From Spirochaetales bacterium (GTDB lineage: Bacteria > Spirochaetota > Spirochaetia > SZUA-6 > JAFGRV01), in assembly GCA_016937215.1 (NCBI GenBank), contig JAFGWI010000033.1:18479-82478 (forward strand): a DNA stretch of 64,000 bases, written 5' to 3'. Under the pieces are notes generated by a model. It searched no databases. It saw only the letters and a list, made by a program, of their open reading frames with translations, and had not been told where the DNA came from. Below are positions 35,623 to 43,943 of the stretch, piece by piece. A program made the translations under genes and the position numbers. Each line of letters begins with the position of its first letter. Position 1 is the stretch's first letter.

Positions 35623-36312
35623 ATGACCAATAACGGACAAACAGGAAACGAACAAATCTATACCCTTACTGAAATAGCCCAATTTTTCAAAGTAGCAGAA
35701 AAAACCATTATCCGCATGATTCAACGGGGCGAAATACCTGCCATTAAAATCGGCTCACAATGGCGCTTTATCAAAGAAGAAATCGACCAATGGCTGCATC
35801 AGCAAGGTTCTTCAAATAAAAAAGATCCCCTTGTACAGCTTCTTGAAAACAGCCCGGAAGAACTTCCTGTATCCCGATTAATCAAACCGGAACATATCAT
35901 CCTCAACCTTAAAGCGGGCTCAAAAGAGGATATTTTAATTCAGCTCACAGAAAGCCTTGTCAAGGAAGGCCTGGTTGAAGACCGCGACTGGTTTGTAGAA
36001 AAATTACTGGCCAGGGAAGAAATGGCTTCCACAGCCATTAATATGGGTGTAGCGGTTCCACACTTCAGGCATCCCCAGGAAAACCGGATTCTGGCCCCAT
36101 TAGTGGTGCTTGGAATTTGCCCTGAAGGCACTGATTTTCAATCCCGGGATGGCGAAAAAAGCACAGTTTTTTTTCTGATTTGCACATCCAGCGAAATTGC
36201 CCATTTGCGTATTTTATCCAAAATCGCGACATTTATCCAATCGAAAGAAAATTTACAACCGCTGATTGAATGTAAAACAAAAGAAGAGGTTATCAGCTTT
36301 TTTCTTTCATAA
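35623..36312 (+). CDS. Excisionase-type HTH fused to a PTS EIIA (PtsN-like) domain
   Basis: This 229-residue protein has an N-terminal MerR/excisionase-like HTH (about 12-58, IYTLTEIAQFFKVAEKTIIRM ... WRFIKEEIDQWL) fused to an EIIA-Fru/Ntr domain (about 85-229) with the phosphorylatable histidine in VAVPHFRH (His147). No PTS permease lies nearby, so it is probably a regulator whose DNA binding or partner binding depends on phosphorylation through the PTS. The start at ATG 35623 is set by GAGAGG upstream. The longer frame to 35599 would overlap the -10 box and is rejected. Confidence 0.84.
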   Translation: MTNNGQTGNEQIYTLTEIAQFFKVAEKTIIRMIQRGEIPAIKIGSQWRFIKEEIDQWLHQQGSSNKKDPLVQLLENSPEELPVSRLIKPEHIILNLKAGSKEDILIQLTESLVKEGLVEDRDWFVEKLLAREEMASTAINMGVAVPHFRHPQENRILAPLVVLGICPEGTDFQSRDGEKSTVFFLICTSSEIAHLRILSKIATFIQSKENLQPLIECKTKEEVISFFLS

Positions 36313-36381
36313 GCGCAGCTTTGTGTACTTTCCTTTATCATGATTATTTTGGACTAGCATCAAGAAAGGCTCAAAAAAAAT

Positions 36382-36455
<74 letters not shown>

Positions 36456-36586
36456 AATAGATGCAAAGTTTAGCCTGTTGAGTCATGGATGTCAACGGGG
36501 GCTTTAAAAAAATATTGAGTCCTCTTTATCCGTCGAAAACCATTCTAAAATAGAAGGACCACTAGAGCAGTCCCAGTCAATCACAT

Positions 36587-38155
36587 TCAGTAGGTTTTTT
36601 TCTCGGCAGCCTTCATGGCTCTGAAAACCTCAATTTTTTCATCAATAATGGCTCGCGCGCCTAGATCCATATACTCAACGACCAATTTATCATAGACCTT
36701 ATCAAAATTATCCGGCTCGGCTGTAATGGATTTAATGAAAATCTCAACAGACTTTGATTTCAAATTGGAGCTATACTTGGCTTCCGATTCAATCACAACA
36801 TCAAAATAAGGGGCCAGAAAAGCATCGGTGTAAGCAATTTCCATGGCTCTCACGATGTATTTTTCAAAACCCGGATAATTCATGGCCTGAGCCTTCATGT
36901 TCAAAGCATCATCACCATAATCAAAAGCGCCGGTAGATATTATGGCAAAATCATGCCAGTTGATTTTATACTCCAGCGGCAGGTCATCGTTTGAAACCTT
37001 TTGAATGGGAATCCCATCTGCATTAACGGTTTTATAATGAATACCAATTTCTCCATTTTGAAGAATCTTGAGAATTTCCTTATCAGAGGCCATCCAATCG
37101 AGATATTTAATGACTGCTTCAAGCTGATTTTTATTAAAACTCGGCACAAACATATGCAGACCCGCGGGAGAATACTTCATTTTCACATGCTTCCCTTCAT
37201 AATTTTCAAAGGGATCAAAGGGAATAATTTCCCCATCAGCCACATTTTTTTTCAACTCAGGAAACACACCATCCGAACGATAGGGCAGATCATAATTGCC
37301 GATCCATGCTCCAACAAGCCCTTGTATTTGATGCCGCCGCAACAAATCTCCAGTTTTATCTGTATCAAAATCAAGATTAATTAATTTTTCATGATAAAGC
37401 CTGTTTAGAAAACGGAACCCTTCTTTATAGCCCGGCATCACCCAACGTCCTTGATCATATTTTGAAGCGAATTCTTCTTCCGACATTTTTTCCACAAAAG
37501 ACCAAACCAGAGTGTGCACATTCCAGTCAATAATATTCTCATAAATCTGAATCCCGAAGGGTATAGGATTTTCGACCTTTCCCGGATTTTTATCCCGGAA
37601 AGCCACGAGGGCTTCGTAAAATTCCTGCTTTGTTGTCGGAATACCCAAGCCCAGTTTATCAAGCCAGTCCTTTCGTATGAAGGAACTGAAAGCCGGTGTC
37701 AAGGGGCGTTTAGCCGGAATCGTATACTGAATACCATTCCAGCATCCATATTTCAAAAGATCCTCACCCAGATATTCCTTTAAATGGCTTCCGTATTTTT
37801 TCAATGCCGGCCCAAGATCAGCCAGACTCTCCGATTTGATATAATTGGAAATTGTTGGAATATCATAGAGAAAACACAAATCCGGCGCTTTTTGAGCGGT
37901 CATTAAGGCATTTAGTTTCGGGACCTCCTCCCAACGGGGGACCGGAACAAAAGAAAGCGAGATATTTTGACTTTTTTTAATTTTCTTCATTATATAATGA
38001 GCCTGATATCCGTCATCTATAGCTAATCCCGGTGTATCACGATCAAATAATTCCACAGACAAATTCTGCTGAGGTCCAAAGTGATCATAACATCCGGAGA
38101 GTAGAAGCAATAAGCTTACTGCCCACAAAACAGGACTCCTCGAATTTGACTTCAT
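36587..38155 (-). CDS. Extracellular solute-binding lipoprotein (sugar ABC type)
   Basis: This 522-residue protein starts with a lipoprotein signal ending in LLSGC (Cys22) and has the long two-lobe form of family 1-like binding proteins of Paenibacillus LipO type (MTAQKAPDLCFLYD, then FIRKDWLDKLGLGIPTTKQEFYEALVAFRD). Such proteins deliver oligosaccharides to ABC permeases. No permease or ATPase gene lies beside it, so it is an orphan in this window. Its ATG is at 38153-38155. It may serve the xylan-degradation genes further on, but this is only proximity. Confidence 0.82.
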   Translation of the reverse strand: MKSNSRSPVLWAVSLLLLLSGCYDHFGPQQNLSVELFDRDTPGLAIDDGYQAHYIMKKIKKSQNISLSFVPVPRWEEVPKLNALMTAQKAPDLCFLYDIPTISNYIKSESLADLGPALKKYGSHLKEYLGEDLLKYGCWNGIQYTIPAKRPLTPAFSSFIRKDWLDKLGLGIPTTKQEFYEALVAFRDKNPGKVENPIPFGIQIYENIIDWNVHTLVWSFVEKMSEEEFASKYDQGRWVMPGYKEGFRFLNRLYHEKLINLDFDTDKTGDLLRRHQIQGLVGAWIGNYDLPYRSDGVFPELKKNVADGEIIPFDPFENYEGKHVKMKYSPAGLHMFVPSFNKNQLEAVIKYLDWMASDKEILKILQNGEIGIHYKTVNADGIPIQKVSNDDLPLEYKINWHDFAIISTGAFDYGDDALNMKAQAMNYPGFEKYIVRAMEIAYTDAFLAPYFDVVIESEAKYSSNLKSKSVEIFIKSITAEPDNFDKVYDKLVVEYMDLGARAIIDEKIEVFRAMKAAEKKTY

Positions 38156-38513
38156 TTATTTCTCCTTAGCTTTTTATTGTTTATAACTCAAATATAGTCA
38201 ATAGTGCTATTGTTTTTTCACAACCCGTCTATTTTCTCTAGGTTTTTATAATCACCCTCTGATTATAGCTAAACAAAAACCACAAAAATCAAAGAAACAG
38301 GCAATCCTATTGAAAAATTTATGAAATTTTACCCTCCAGCAAATAGACATTTCGCTTTACAGATATCAAAGTTTATGTCATTATATTAAACCTTTCTTTG
38401 TTTATTAAACCAGAATAAAGAAATGACTGACTCAGAAATATTCTGTTCATACCATGAATATCAAAATATCCAGGGCTAGACAATGTGTAGCCTCTTCTGC
38501 TTAGGAGCTAAAA
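38156..38513. other. Intergenic region, divergent promoters expected, no gene seen
   Basis: A 358-bp AT-rich region between the divergent binding-protein and CxxC-protein genes. No repeat or RNA is evident. Promoters for both genes must lie here, but none stands out. Confidence 0.4.
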
Positions 38514-39038
38514 ATGAAACCTAGAACTCATAATCGATTGGACAAACCACGATCATTCAAAAAAAACAAGGATTTCTCAAAACCAACCTTCTTTAAGGCT
38601 GTTTGTGATCAGTGCGGAGCCAATTGTGAAATTCCTTTTAAACCGACCCAGGGGAAACCCGTTCTGTGCAGCAATTGTTTTGAGCATAAACCAAGGGATA
38701 ATTCGGGCGAAAGAAGAACAAGCAACAGAGAAACAAGTAAATACCAGGCAATTTGCGACAGCTGCGGAAATGAATGCGAAGTACCTTTCAAACCGACCAA
38801 GGGTAAACCCATTTTTTGCGACGCTTGCTTTGAAAGTAAAAAAGTTAACGAAATGGATGAATTAAAAATGGAGATAGCCATTTTAAACACCAAAGTTGAC
38901 AAGGTTTTGGAAATTCTAAAAACCCTCTTTGCCGTAAAAAAATACAAAAGTGAAATAAAGGAAGAATTGGAGATTCCCAAGAAACGTAAAGTTGTTGTGA
39001 ATAGAGACGACGAAGATGAAGAATCCGATGATATATAA
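38514..39038 (+). CDS. Tandem CxxC...CxxC zinc-ribbon-like protein
   Basis: This 174-residue protein holds two near-identical modules (about 28-58 and 78-108). Each has CxxC, then 17 residues with a conserved extra Cys and PFKPT-x-GKP, then CxxC (Cys31/34/52/55 and Cys81/84/102/105). The geometry suggests one zinc per module. A basic N-terminus, a helical segment that may form a coiled coil (about 112-140) and an acidic C-terminal tail (NRDDEDEESDDI) complete it. I do not know its function; nucleic-acid or RNA-polymerase binding is a possibility for such small zinc ribbons. It is monocistronic. Confidence 0.72.
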   Translation: MKPRTHNRLDKPRSFKKNKDFSKPTFFKAVCDQCGANCEIPFKPTQGKPVLCSNCFEHKPRDNSGERRTSNRETSKYQAICDSCGNECEVPFKPTKGKPIFCDACFESKKVNEMDELKMEIAILNTKVDKVLEILKTLFAVKKYKSEIKEELEIPKKRKVVVNRDDEDEESDDI

Positions 39039-39302
39039 TCAGGGGCGTTTTTATCTTTTGACTTGTTGATAAATTCCTTACTTCATGATAATATTTAATG
39101 AAGTGTCATCTTCTTCAGTGAATCGAGGTAATTTTCCATATTATTTTGATTCAAGTAAGCGCGATTTGTAAAATCGCCTTTTCTGTTTCTTTGTAATAGA
39201 AGAAAAAAATTTCGTTGCGCGGGAAGCTGGCTACATATATTTTTAGCATTGATTAAACCATTGAATAATGAGCACAATGCGTAAAACCTTTTGAATCACG
39301 AT

Positions 39303-39344
39303 TTTAACAGCCCTTTTTATCAAAATCGGCTGTTAAAGCGTTTT
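39303..39344 (+). terminator. Stem-loop before the surface-protein operon
   Basis: TTTAACAGCC (39303-39312) pairs with GGCTGTTAAA (39328-39337), followed by GCG and five Ts. It sits in the 464-bp gap after the CxxC gene, which otherwise shows nothing clear, and may end transcription from upstream. Confidence 0.5.
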
Positions 39345-39502
39345 TAACTGGATAATTTTCATCATAATGCTTCAAAAACAAAAGTCGAAACAGGTCACCA
39401 CTACAGAGCGATCCATTTGAATCATTTATGACCAAAGAATAAAAATTGTGGTCTCTTGGAATAAAACCAGGTGAAAAAACGCTAAAAGGAATTTGTATAG
39501 AA

Positions 39503-40282
39503 ATGAAGTTCATTTTATTGCCTATTCTAATTTGTTTTTCTGTTAATTTTTACGGGCTTCCATATGATAAATCCTGTTTACTGATTCAGTTCGAAATTTC
39601 GGCCGATTCATTTATCCGGGCAGATATCGTCTCATCAGCCAATTGGTATTCAACAATCATGCCGGCTTATACACTGGGAATCAGTACCTATATTCCCCAA
39701 AAAGAAATGTTGCTCCATGAAATTAGCTTGGCTCTCTATTATTTTGAAAGTAACAGCTTTAATTTTAATACAGAAACCTTGGATGTCGGCACAATAAGGC
39801 TTCTATTATTCAAGAGCCCCATCAATTACTTATGCCATTTGTCGTTAAATCCCATTTTTTCTCTCATTGTCGGCGGAAAAATAATCCCTCAATATGAATC
39901 TATTAGCAATATAGTCACTTATTCGAATTACATGACCCACGAAGATTTCTCGATCAACCTGTGTCCTACATTCGGTTTTTCTATTGCGGCTCCAAAATCC
40001 TTTAATTTTCAAACGGAATTTTCTCCTGGCCTGGCATTACCGGTTATAAATAAACTCACATTCCCCAATGCTCCAGCTGACACCTTTGAGGCTATTCATG
40101 GTTCACTACAAATAGGCAGTTTTTTCGCTATCCACATAAGTCAATTTCGTATCAAGGCTTCCTACAACTACACTCTCAATGCCGATATATATTTTATATC
40201 GGAAAAGTATAACAGTCATTTATTGAATGCTAAAATACAACATTATAATTCCTTTGGCATAAGTATTGGATATCATTTGTAA
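39503..40282 (+). CDS. Exported protein, probably outer-membrane beta-barrel, unknown family
   Basis: This protein of about 259 residues starts at ATG 39503 with a signal peptide (MKFILLPILICFSVNFYG). The mature part is rich in alternating beta-strand patterns and aromatic residues, for example EISLALYYFESNSFNFN and FFAIHISQFRIKASYNYTL, and ends in an amphipathic strand (YNSFGISIGYHL), as in small outer-membrane proteins. I do not recognise a named family. It is the first of three tightly packed genes, one base before the next. Base composition is AT-rich compared with the bat operon. Confidence 0.62.
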   Translation: MKFILLPILICFSVNFYGLPYDKSCLLIQFEISADSFIRADIVSSANWYSTIMPAYTLGISTYIPQKEMLLHEISLALYYFESNSFNFNTETLDVGTIRLLLFKSPINYLCHLSLNPIFSLIVGGKIIPQYESISNIVTYSNYMTHEDFSINLCPTFGFSIAAPKSFNFQTEFSPGLALPVINKLTFPNAPADTFEAIHGSLQIGSFFAIHISQFRIKASYNYTLNADIYFISEKYNSHLLNAKIQHYNSFGISIGYHL

Positions 40283-40283
40283 A

Positions 40284-41003
40284 ATGAAATACCTTATCTT
40301 TTTTTATTTATCTGTGATTTATTCATGCTCAATTTTATCTCCTATTAAGCCCTATGAAATTCTTTCGAGTGATCACTGTATGATTACTGTTTCTGATGAA
40401 AAAATTTCCCGGAATCAATTTAAGCGCATTCTTGATAATGCCGAGACAGCATTCCTCAAGGTAACAAACGAAACAGGTTTAAAATACTCGCTAAAAATAC
40501 CAATCATCTATGATGAAAATCGCACAGAACTTTCTATCCCTTCATCAGCTTATGTTCATTTTAATACTATTTATATTCAGTCGGTCTTATTCAATCAATC
40601 TGATAATCAATTGATTGAAACTTTATGCCACGAAATAACTCATGTTTTGATGATCGGAATATTCGGAATTTCAGATAGCTTCCTCACCACCGAAGGCTCT
40701 GCCATGTTCTGGAATAAACCTAAAAACACCAGGGAAGTCCAAAATCTTTCACTCAAAAATCTCGTCGAATTATCCTATTATCAGTTATTCCTTGACAACA
40801 CACGTCAAAAAAATCCTGACTATATTTACTATTGCTATCAATTAAGCGGTTTATTTGCAGTATACTGGATAAATGAATTTGGCTGGGACCATCTGTTTAA
40901 ATTGTATCGGGAATTAACACCTCAAAACGCGATTCAAAAAATAGCTGAACTTAGCGGCAAGCCCTTTATTGAAATTGAAAACATCATAAAAGAAAGGTTT
41001 TAA
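40284..41003 (+). CDS. Lipoprotein with gluzincin-type HExxH metallopeptidase motif
   Basis: This 239-residue protein starts at ATG 40284 with a lipoprotein signal ending in IYSC (Cys15). Residues 116-120 read HEITH, and Glu137 in LTTEGSAMFW sits where gluzincins carry the third zinc ligand. This fits a peptidase MA-like, surface-anchored zinc metallopeptidase. Substrate is unknown. It is the middle gene of a three-gene unit, spaced by single bases on both sides. Confidence 0.72.
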   Translation: MKYLIFFYLSVIYSCSILSPIKPYEILSSDHCMITVSDEKISRNQFKRILDNAETAFLKVTNETGLKYSLKIPIIYDENRTELSIPSSAYVHFNTIYIQSVLFNQSDNQLIETLCHEITHVLMIGIFGISDSFLTTEGSAMFWNKPKNTREVQNLSLKNLVELSYYQLFLDNTRQKNPDYIYYCYQLSGLFAVYWINEFGWDHLFKLYRELTPQNAIQKIAELSGKPFIEIENIIKERF

Positions 41004-41004
41004 T

Positions 41005-42438
41005 ATGCGTCGAATTTTTTCATTCTTAAAAGCACTAGCAAAACCAAAGTTTTACAAAAATCATGGAAATTACGGAAAAATTATCTTATTACCGGATGTT
41101 AAATTAATATTTCACAACACTCTGCGATCTTTTAATTTCAAGACTTTCGCGATTATCTCGTTAATTTGTTTTTTTATGAGCTGCCTTCCTTTAAACATAC
41201 CGCCAGAGAACAAAGCACCTGTTAACAATGCAGGTGAACCTGTTATCAAGACTATCTTGCTGACAACAGAAACAAAAAAGGAAATCCAGTTTTTAAAAGG
41301 CGAATTATCAAACCATATTTTACAGCTTCCTGAATTAATCGAAGGCAAATTCTACAGCATCAACCTTGTCGCGCTCAACTATGACAGCAATGAAATTCTT
41401 TATCCAGCTGATAAAGACGAAACAGGTTTCACTCTTAAATATTCATTAAAAGATAATGATAGCGACATCCCCTATTTCACCGAAAATTACTCAGATGATG
41501 AAAATCACCGCTGTATTTACATCGCTTTTAAAGCCTATAATCAAACTAGAGCTTACTTATCATTAAAATACCTGTTTAACAATAATTATCGGAACTCCAA
41601 TATAATCATTCAAGCTGGACTCTCCATAGTTACCCTCAACTATCCAGAGCAGGACTTACCCGGCATATTGGAAATTAGCAGGCCTTACACAGGCTTTTTC
41701 ACTGAAAAAAAGGATAACTCAAGTGTATCTTTTAATTTTCAGACCTTGGATGAAAATACTTGGTATAAAGCCAGGATAGAAGCTGATTTCTCGAATAGTA
41801 TTTTCCCTAATTGTCTGAACCTGAATTTCCGTTCTTCTCTTAATATCAATTCCGATGCTATTGAATTCCAAAATTCATATACCAGTCTATATTATTTTAA
41901 AGTTAATCATTCTACCCCTTCACTCCATATAAAAGGAGACATTGGCACGAGGTACACGATATTAATGAGCGAAGCCTCATATTCATTTGTTACTGATTCA
42001 TACGAACCCGATGATGGTCCGCTATCATCAAATATTGACTCTATTTCGGGAACCGATATTCAAAGCGCCTCGCATACACTCATTAAACAATACGAATCCG
42101 ACTGGATTCAATTTACGCCAACAGAGTCGGGTTATTATTCACTGGACTTTATAATTGAAGACAGTTTTACCGAGGCTGATCTGGATTTAATCGATACTCC
42201 CTATATCGATATAAAAATAATTCACCCTAACGGCTCTACTATAATAAAACAAGCAATGGCAAAGCCGGATCAAAAATGGATAATGCCTGTAAATATGACA
42301 AACATCTTATCCTGGAATATCAGCGCGGAAAACCTTTCCTCGCCCTGGTTTATTCATTTGCTTAATTCAAGCTACGGTAATAATCCAATTCCAATAGAGT
42401 ATTCAATTCGCATCCATTTGGAGTCATCACCTTATTAA
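41005..42438 (+). CDS. Large lipoprotein with C-terminal PPC-like beta domain
   Basis: This 477-residue protein has an unusually long N-region before the signal helix (about residues 44-59), which ends in the lipobox FFMSC. The C-terminal part (about 335-477) starts SYEPDDGPLSSN and contains DWIQFTPTESGYYSLDF, recalling the prepeptidase C-terminal (PPC) beta-sandwich often attached to secreted peptidases. The middle is all-beta and unrecognised. The true start may be a later ATG. It is the last gene of the three-gene surface operon, one base after the metallopeptidase gene, which suggests a working pair. Confidence 0.66.
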   Translation: MRRIFSFLKALAKPKFYKNHGNYGKIILLPDVKLIFHNTLRSFNFKTFAIISLICFFMSCLPLNIPPENKAPVNNAGEPVIKTILLTTETKKEIQFLKGELSNHILQLPELIEGKFYSINLVALNYDSNEILYPADKDETGFTLKYSLKDNDSDIPYFTENYSDDENHRCIYIAFKAYNQTRAYLSLKYLFNNNYRNSNIIIQAGLSIVTLNYPEQDLPGILEISRPYTGFFTEKKDNSSVSFNFQTLDENTWYKARIEADFSNSIFPNCLNLNFRSSLNINSDAIEFQNSYTSLYYFKVNHSTPSLHIKGDIGTRYTILMSEASYSFVTDSYEPDDGPLSSNIDSISGTDIQSASHTLIKQYESDWIQFTPTESGYYSLDFIIEDSFTEADLDLIDTPYIDIKIIHPNGSTIIKQAMAKPDQKWIMPVNMTNILSWNISAENLSSPWFIHLLNSSYGNNPIPIEYSIRIHLESSPY

Positions 42439-42674
42439 GGTTTTCCGGGCTTGAATTCGGGTGCGGGAAATGGGAACTTACCAATTTCAACTATCAGGTA
42501 CGACTTCAAAAGGCGCGCACAAGCAAATGCTTATTCTCAGTTTTAGAGGATCACTGTTATGGGAATCATCATGATACAAAGACCTAAATTTTGTTTCAGG
42601 GAAATTCAAAAACCCTTAATGTCAACTCCTTTCGTCCTATTTTATTTTTTTCACAGATAAGATAGGATAAAGCC

Positions 42675-43676
42675 ATGGCACAACACGAAATAAGACAAAA
42701 CAAAATTTCCCGGGAATGGGTTATCTATTCCACAGGACGGGGAAAACGCCCCCATGATTTTATCAAGCAAGAAGAATTTCACTTAGCCTCGGAACCGGAC
42801 AAAAAGTGCCCTTTTTGTCCGGGAAATGAAGAAATTCTGGGTCCGATTTTATACCAGTTACCTGGAGAAAATCAATATACCTGGGCTGCAAGATGCGTTC
42901 CAAACAAGTACCCGATTCTGGATTCCTCATCATCATCAAAAAGAATTCACGAAGGAATCTATCTCAAAACCCAAGGTTACGGTGAGCACGAACTCATTAT
43001 CGAAAGTCCTTTTCACAATAAAGATTTGGCAGATTTTTCACAACAGGAAATGGAAATAATCATCGAATGCTACCATAGCCGAACCTTAACGCTTTTTGAA
43101 CATCCTCAAAATCAGATGGTACAGATTTTCAGGAACCGCGGGCCAAAGGCTGGCGCTTCACTGATTCATCCCCACTCGCAAATTATCGCATCCTCCATCG
43201 CGCCTCATTATATGCGTTACAGAGAAGAGATCGCGCAAAGCTATTATGATGATCACGGCTGCTGCATATTCTGTGAACTTTTAGAATATGAAATCAAAGC
43301 TGAACAACGAATGGTATACCAAAACAAGCATTTCACAACCCTCGTTCCCTATGCCGCTGAGGTTCCCTATGAAATGTGGATTATTCCCCATCATCACGAT
43401 GCCAGCTTTGCCGCCCTGGCTTCAGATCATAAGCCATATCTGGCGGAATCCATCTCTCAATCGATAAAAAGGCTTTACGCCTGCTATGAAAAGCCGAACT
43501 ACAATATGGTAATTCACTCCTGCATGCGCTACAAACAGGATGAACCACAGCTGCATTGGTACATACAGATCATGCCGCGGCTCAGCACTCCCGCGGGTTT
43601 TGAAATCGGATCCCGAATACCCATCAATTCGCATATTCCCGAAGAAGATGCTCTTGAACTAAGGCAAAAATTCTAA
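42675..43676 (+). CDS. galT: Galactose-1-phosphate uridylyltransferase
   Basis: This 333-residue protein of the HIT superfamily has the zinc-binding CPFC near residue 47, the family block RCVPNKYPIL, the active-site motif IHPHSQIIA (catalytic His in HPH) and a second metal site around CCIFCEL. GalT moves UMP between UDP-glucose and galactose-1-phosphate in the Leloir pathway. Length and motifs are normal. The start is ATG 42675. No galK or galE is next to it; it is transcribed alone and followed by a stem-loop. Confidence 0.9.
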   Translation: MAQHEIRQNKISREWVIYSTGRGKRPHDFIKQEEFHLASEPDKKCPFCPGNEEILGPILYQLPGENQYTWAARCVPNKYPILDSSSSSKRIHEGIYLKTQGYGEHELIIESPFHNKDLADFSQQEMEIIIECYHSRTLTLFEHPQNQMVQIFRNRGPKAGASLIHPHSQIIASSIAPHYMRYREEIAQSYYDDHGCCIFCELLEYEIKAEQRMVYQNKHFTTLVPYAAEVPYEMWIIPHHHDASFAALASDHKPYLAESISQSIKRLYACYEKPNYNMVIHSCMRYKQDEPQLHWYIQIMPRLSTPAGFEIGSRIPINSHIPEEDALELRQKF

Positions 43677-43681
43677 AAAAA

Positions 43682-43709
43682 GGGGCTGTGAATATTCTTC
43701 ACCAGCCCC
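43682..43709 (+). terminator. Stem-loop terminator after galT
   Basis: GGGGCTG (43682-43688) pairs with CAGCCCC (43703-43709). A T-poor tail (TGATTCTTT) follows, so termination may be weak. Confidence 0.6.
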
Positions 43710-43771
43710 TGATTCTTTAAGGTATTAAAAAAAAATAACTTGTTCAGTTAAATCGATTTCCCGCTCTTAGC

Positions 43772-43913
43772 GCGTTAGGGATTGGAGCCATGTTCAGTCA
43801 TTTTTTTAAAAATGACTGAACAAAGCGTTTTTGGGCGGATAATTTCCGCCCGAAAACCTTCAAAGTGGCGCAAAGCCCGGCCTGCTGAAATGTAATGAAA
43901 GCAGGCAACGCCC
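43772..43913 (-). repeat. Family A folded repeat, complete (copy A6)
   Basis: On the minus strand it runs GGGCGTTGCCTGC to CCAATCCCTAACGC. It has hairpin 0 (GCCTGCT/AGCAGGC), the core CGGGCTTTGCGC, hairpin 1 (GGGCGG/CCGCCC) and hairpin 2 (GTTCAGTCATTTTT/AAAATGACTGAAC). It lies between galT and the first xylanase gene. Confidence 0.82.
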
Positions 43914-43943
43914 GAAAAATCAGACCAAACAAATAGAAACGAT

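Noticed and set aside
39304..39513. Minus-strand 69-codon ORF overlapping the start of the surface operon
   Set aside because: It has no signal peptide, family match or ribosome-binding site, and it overlaps a better-supported gene start.
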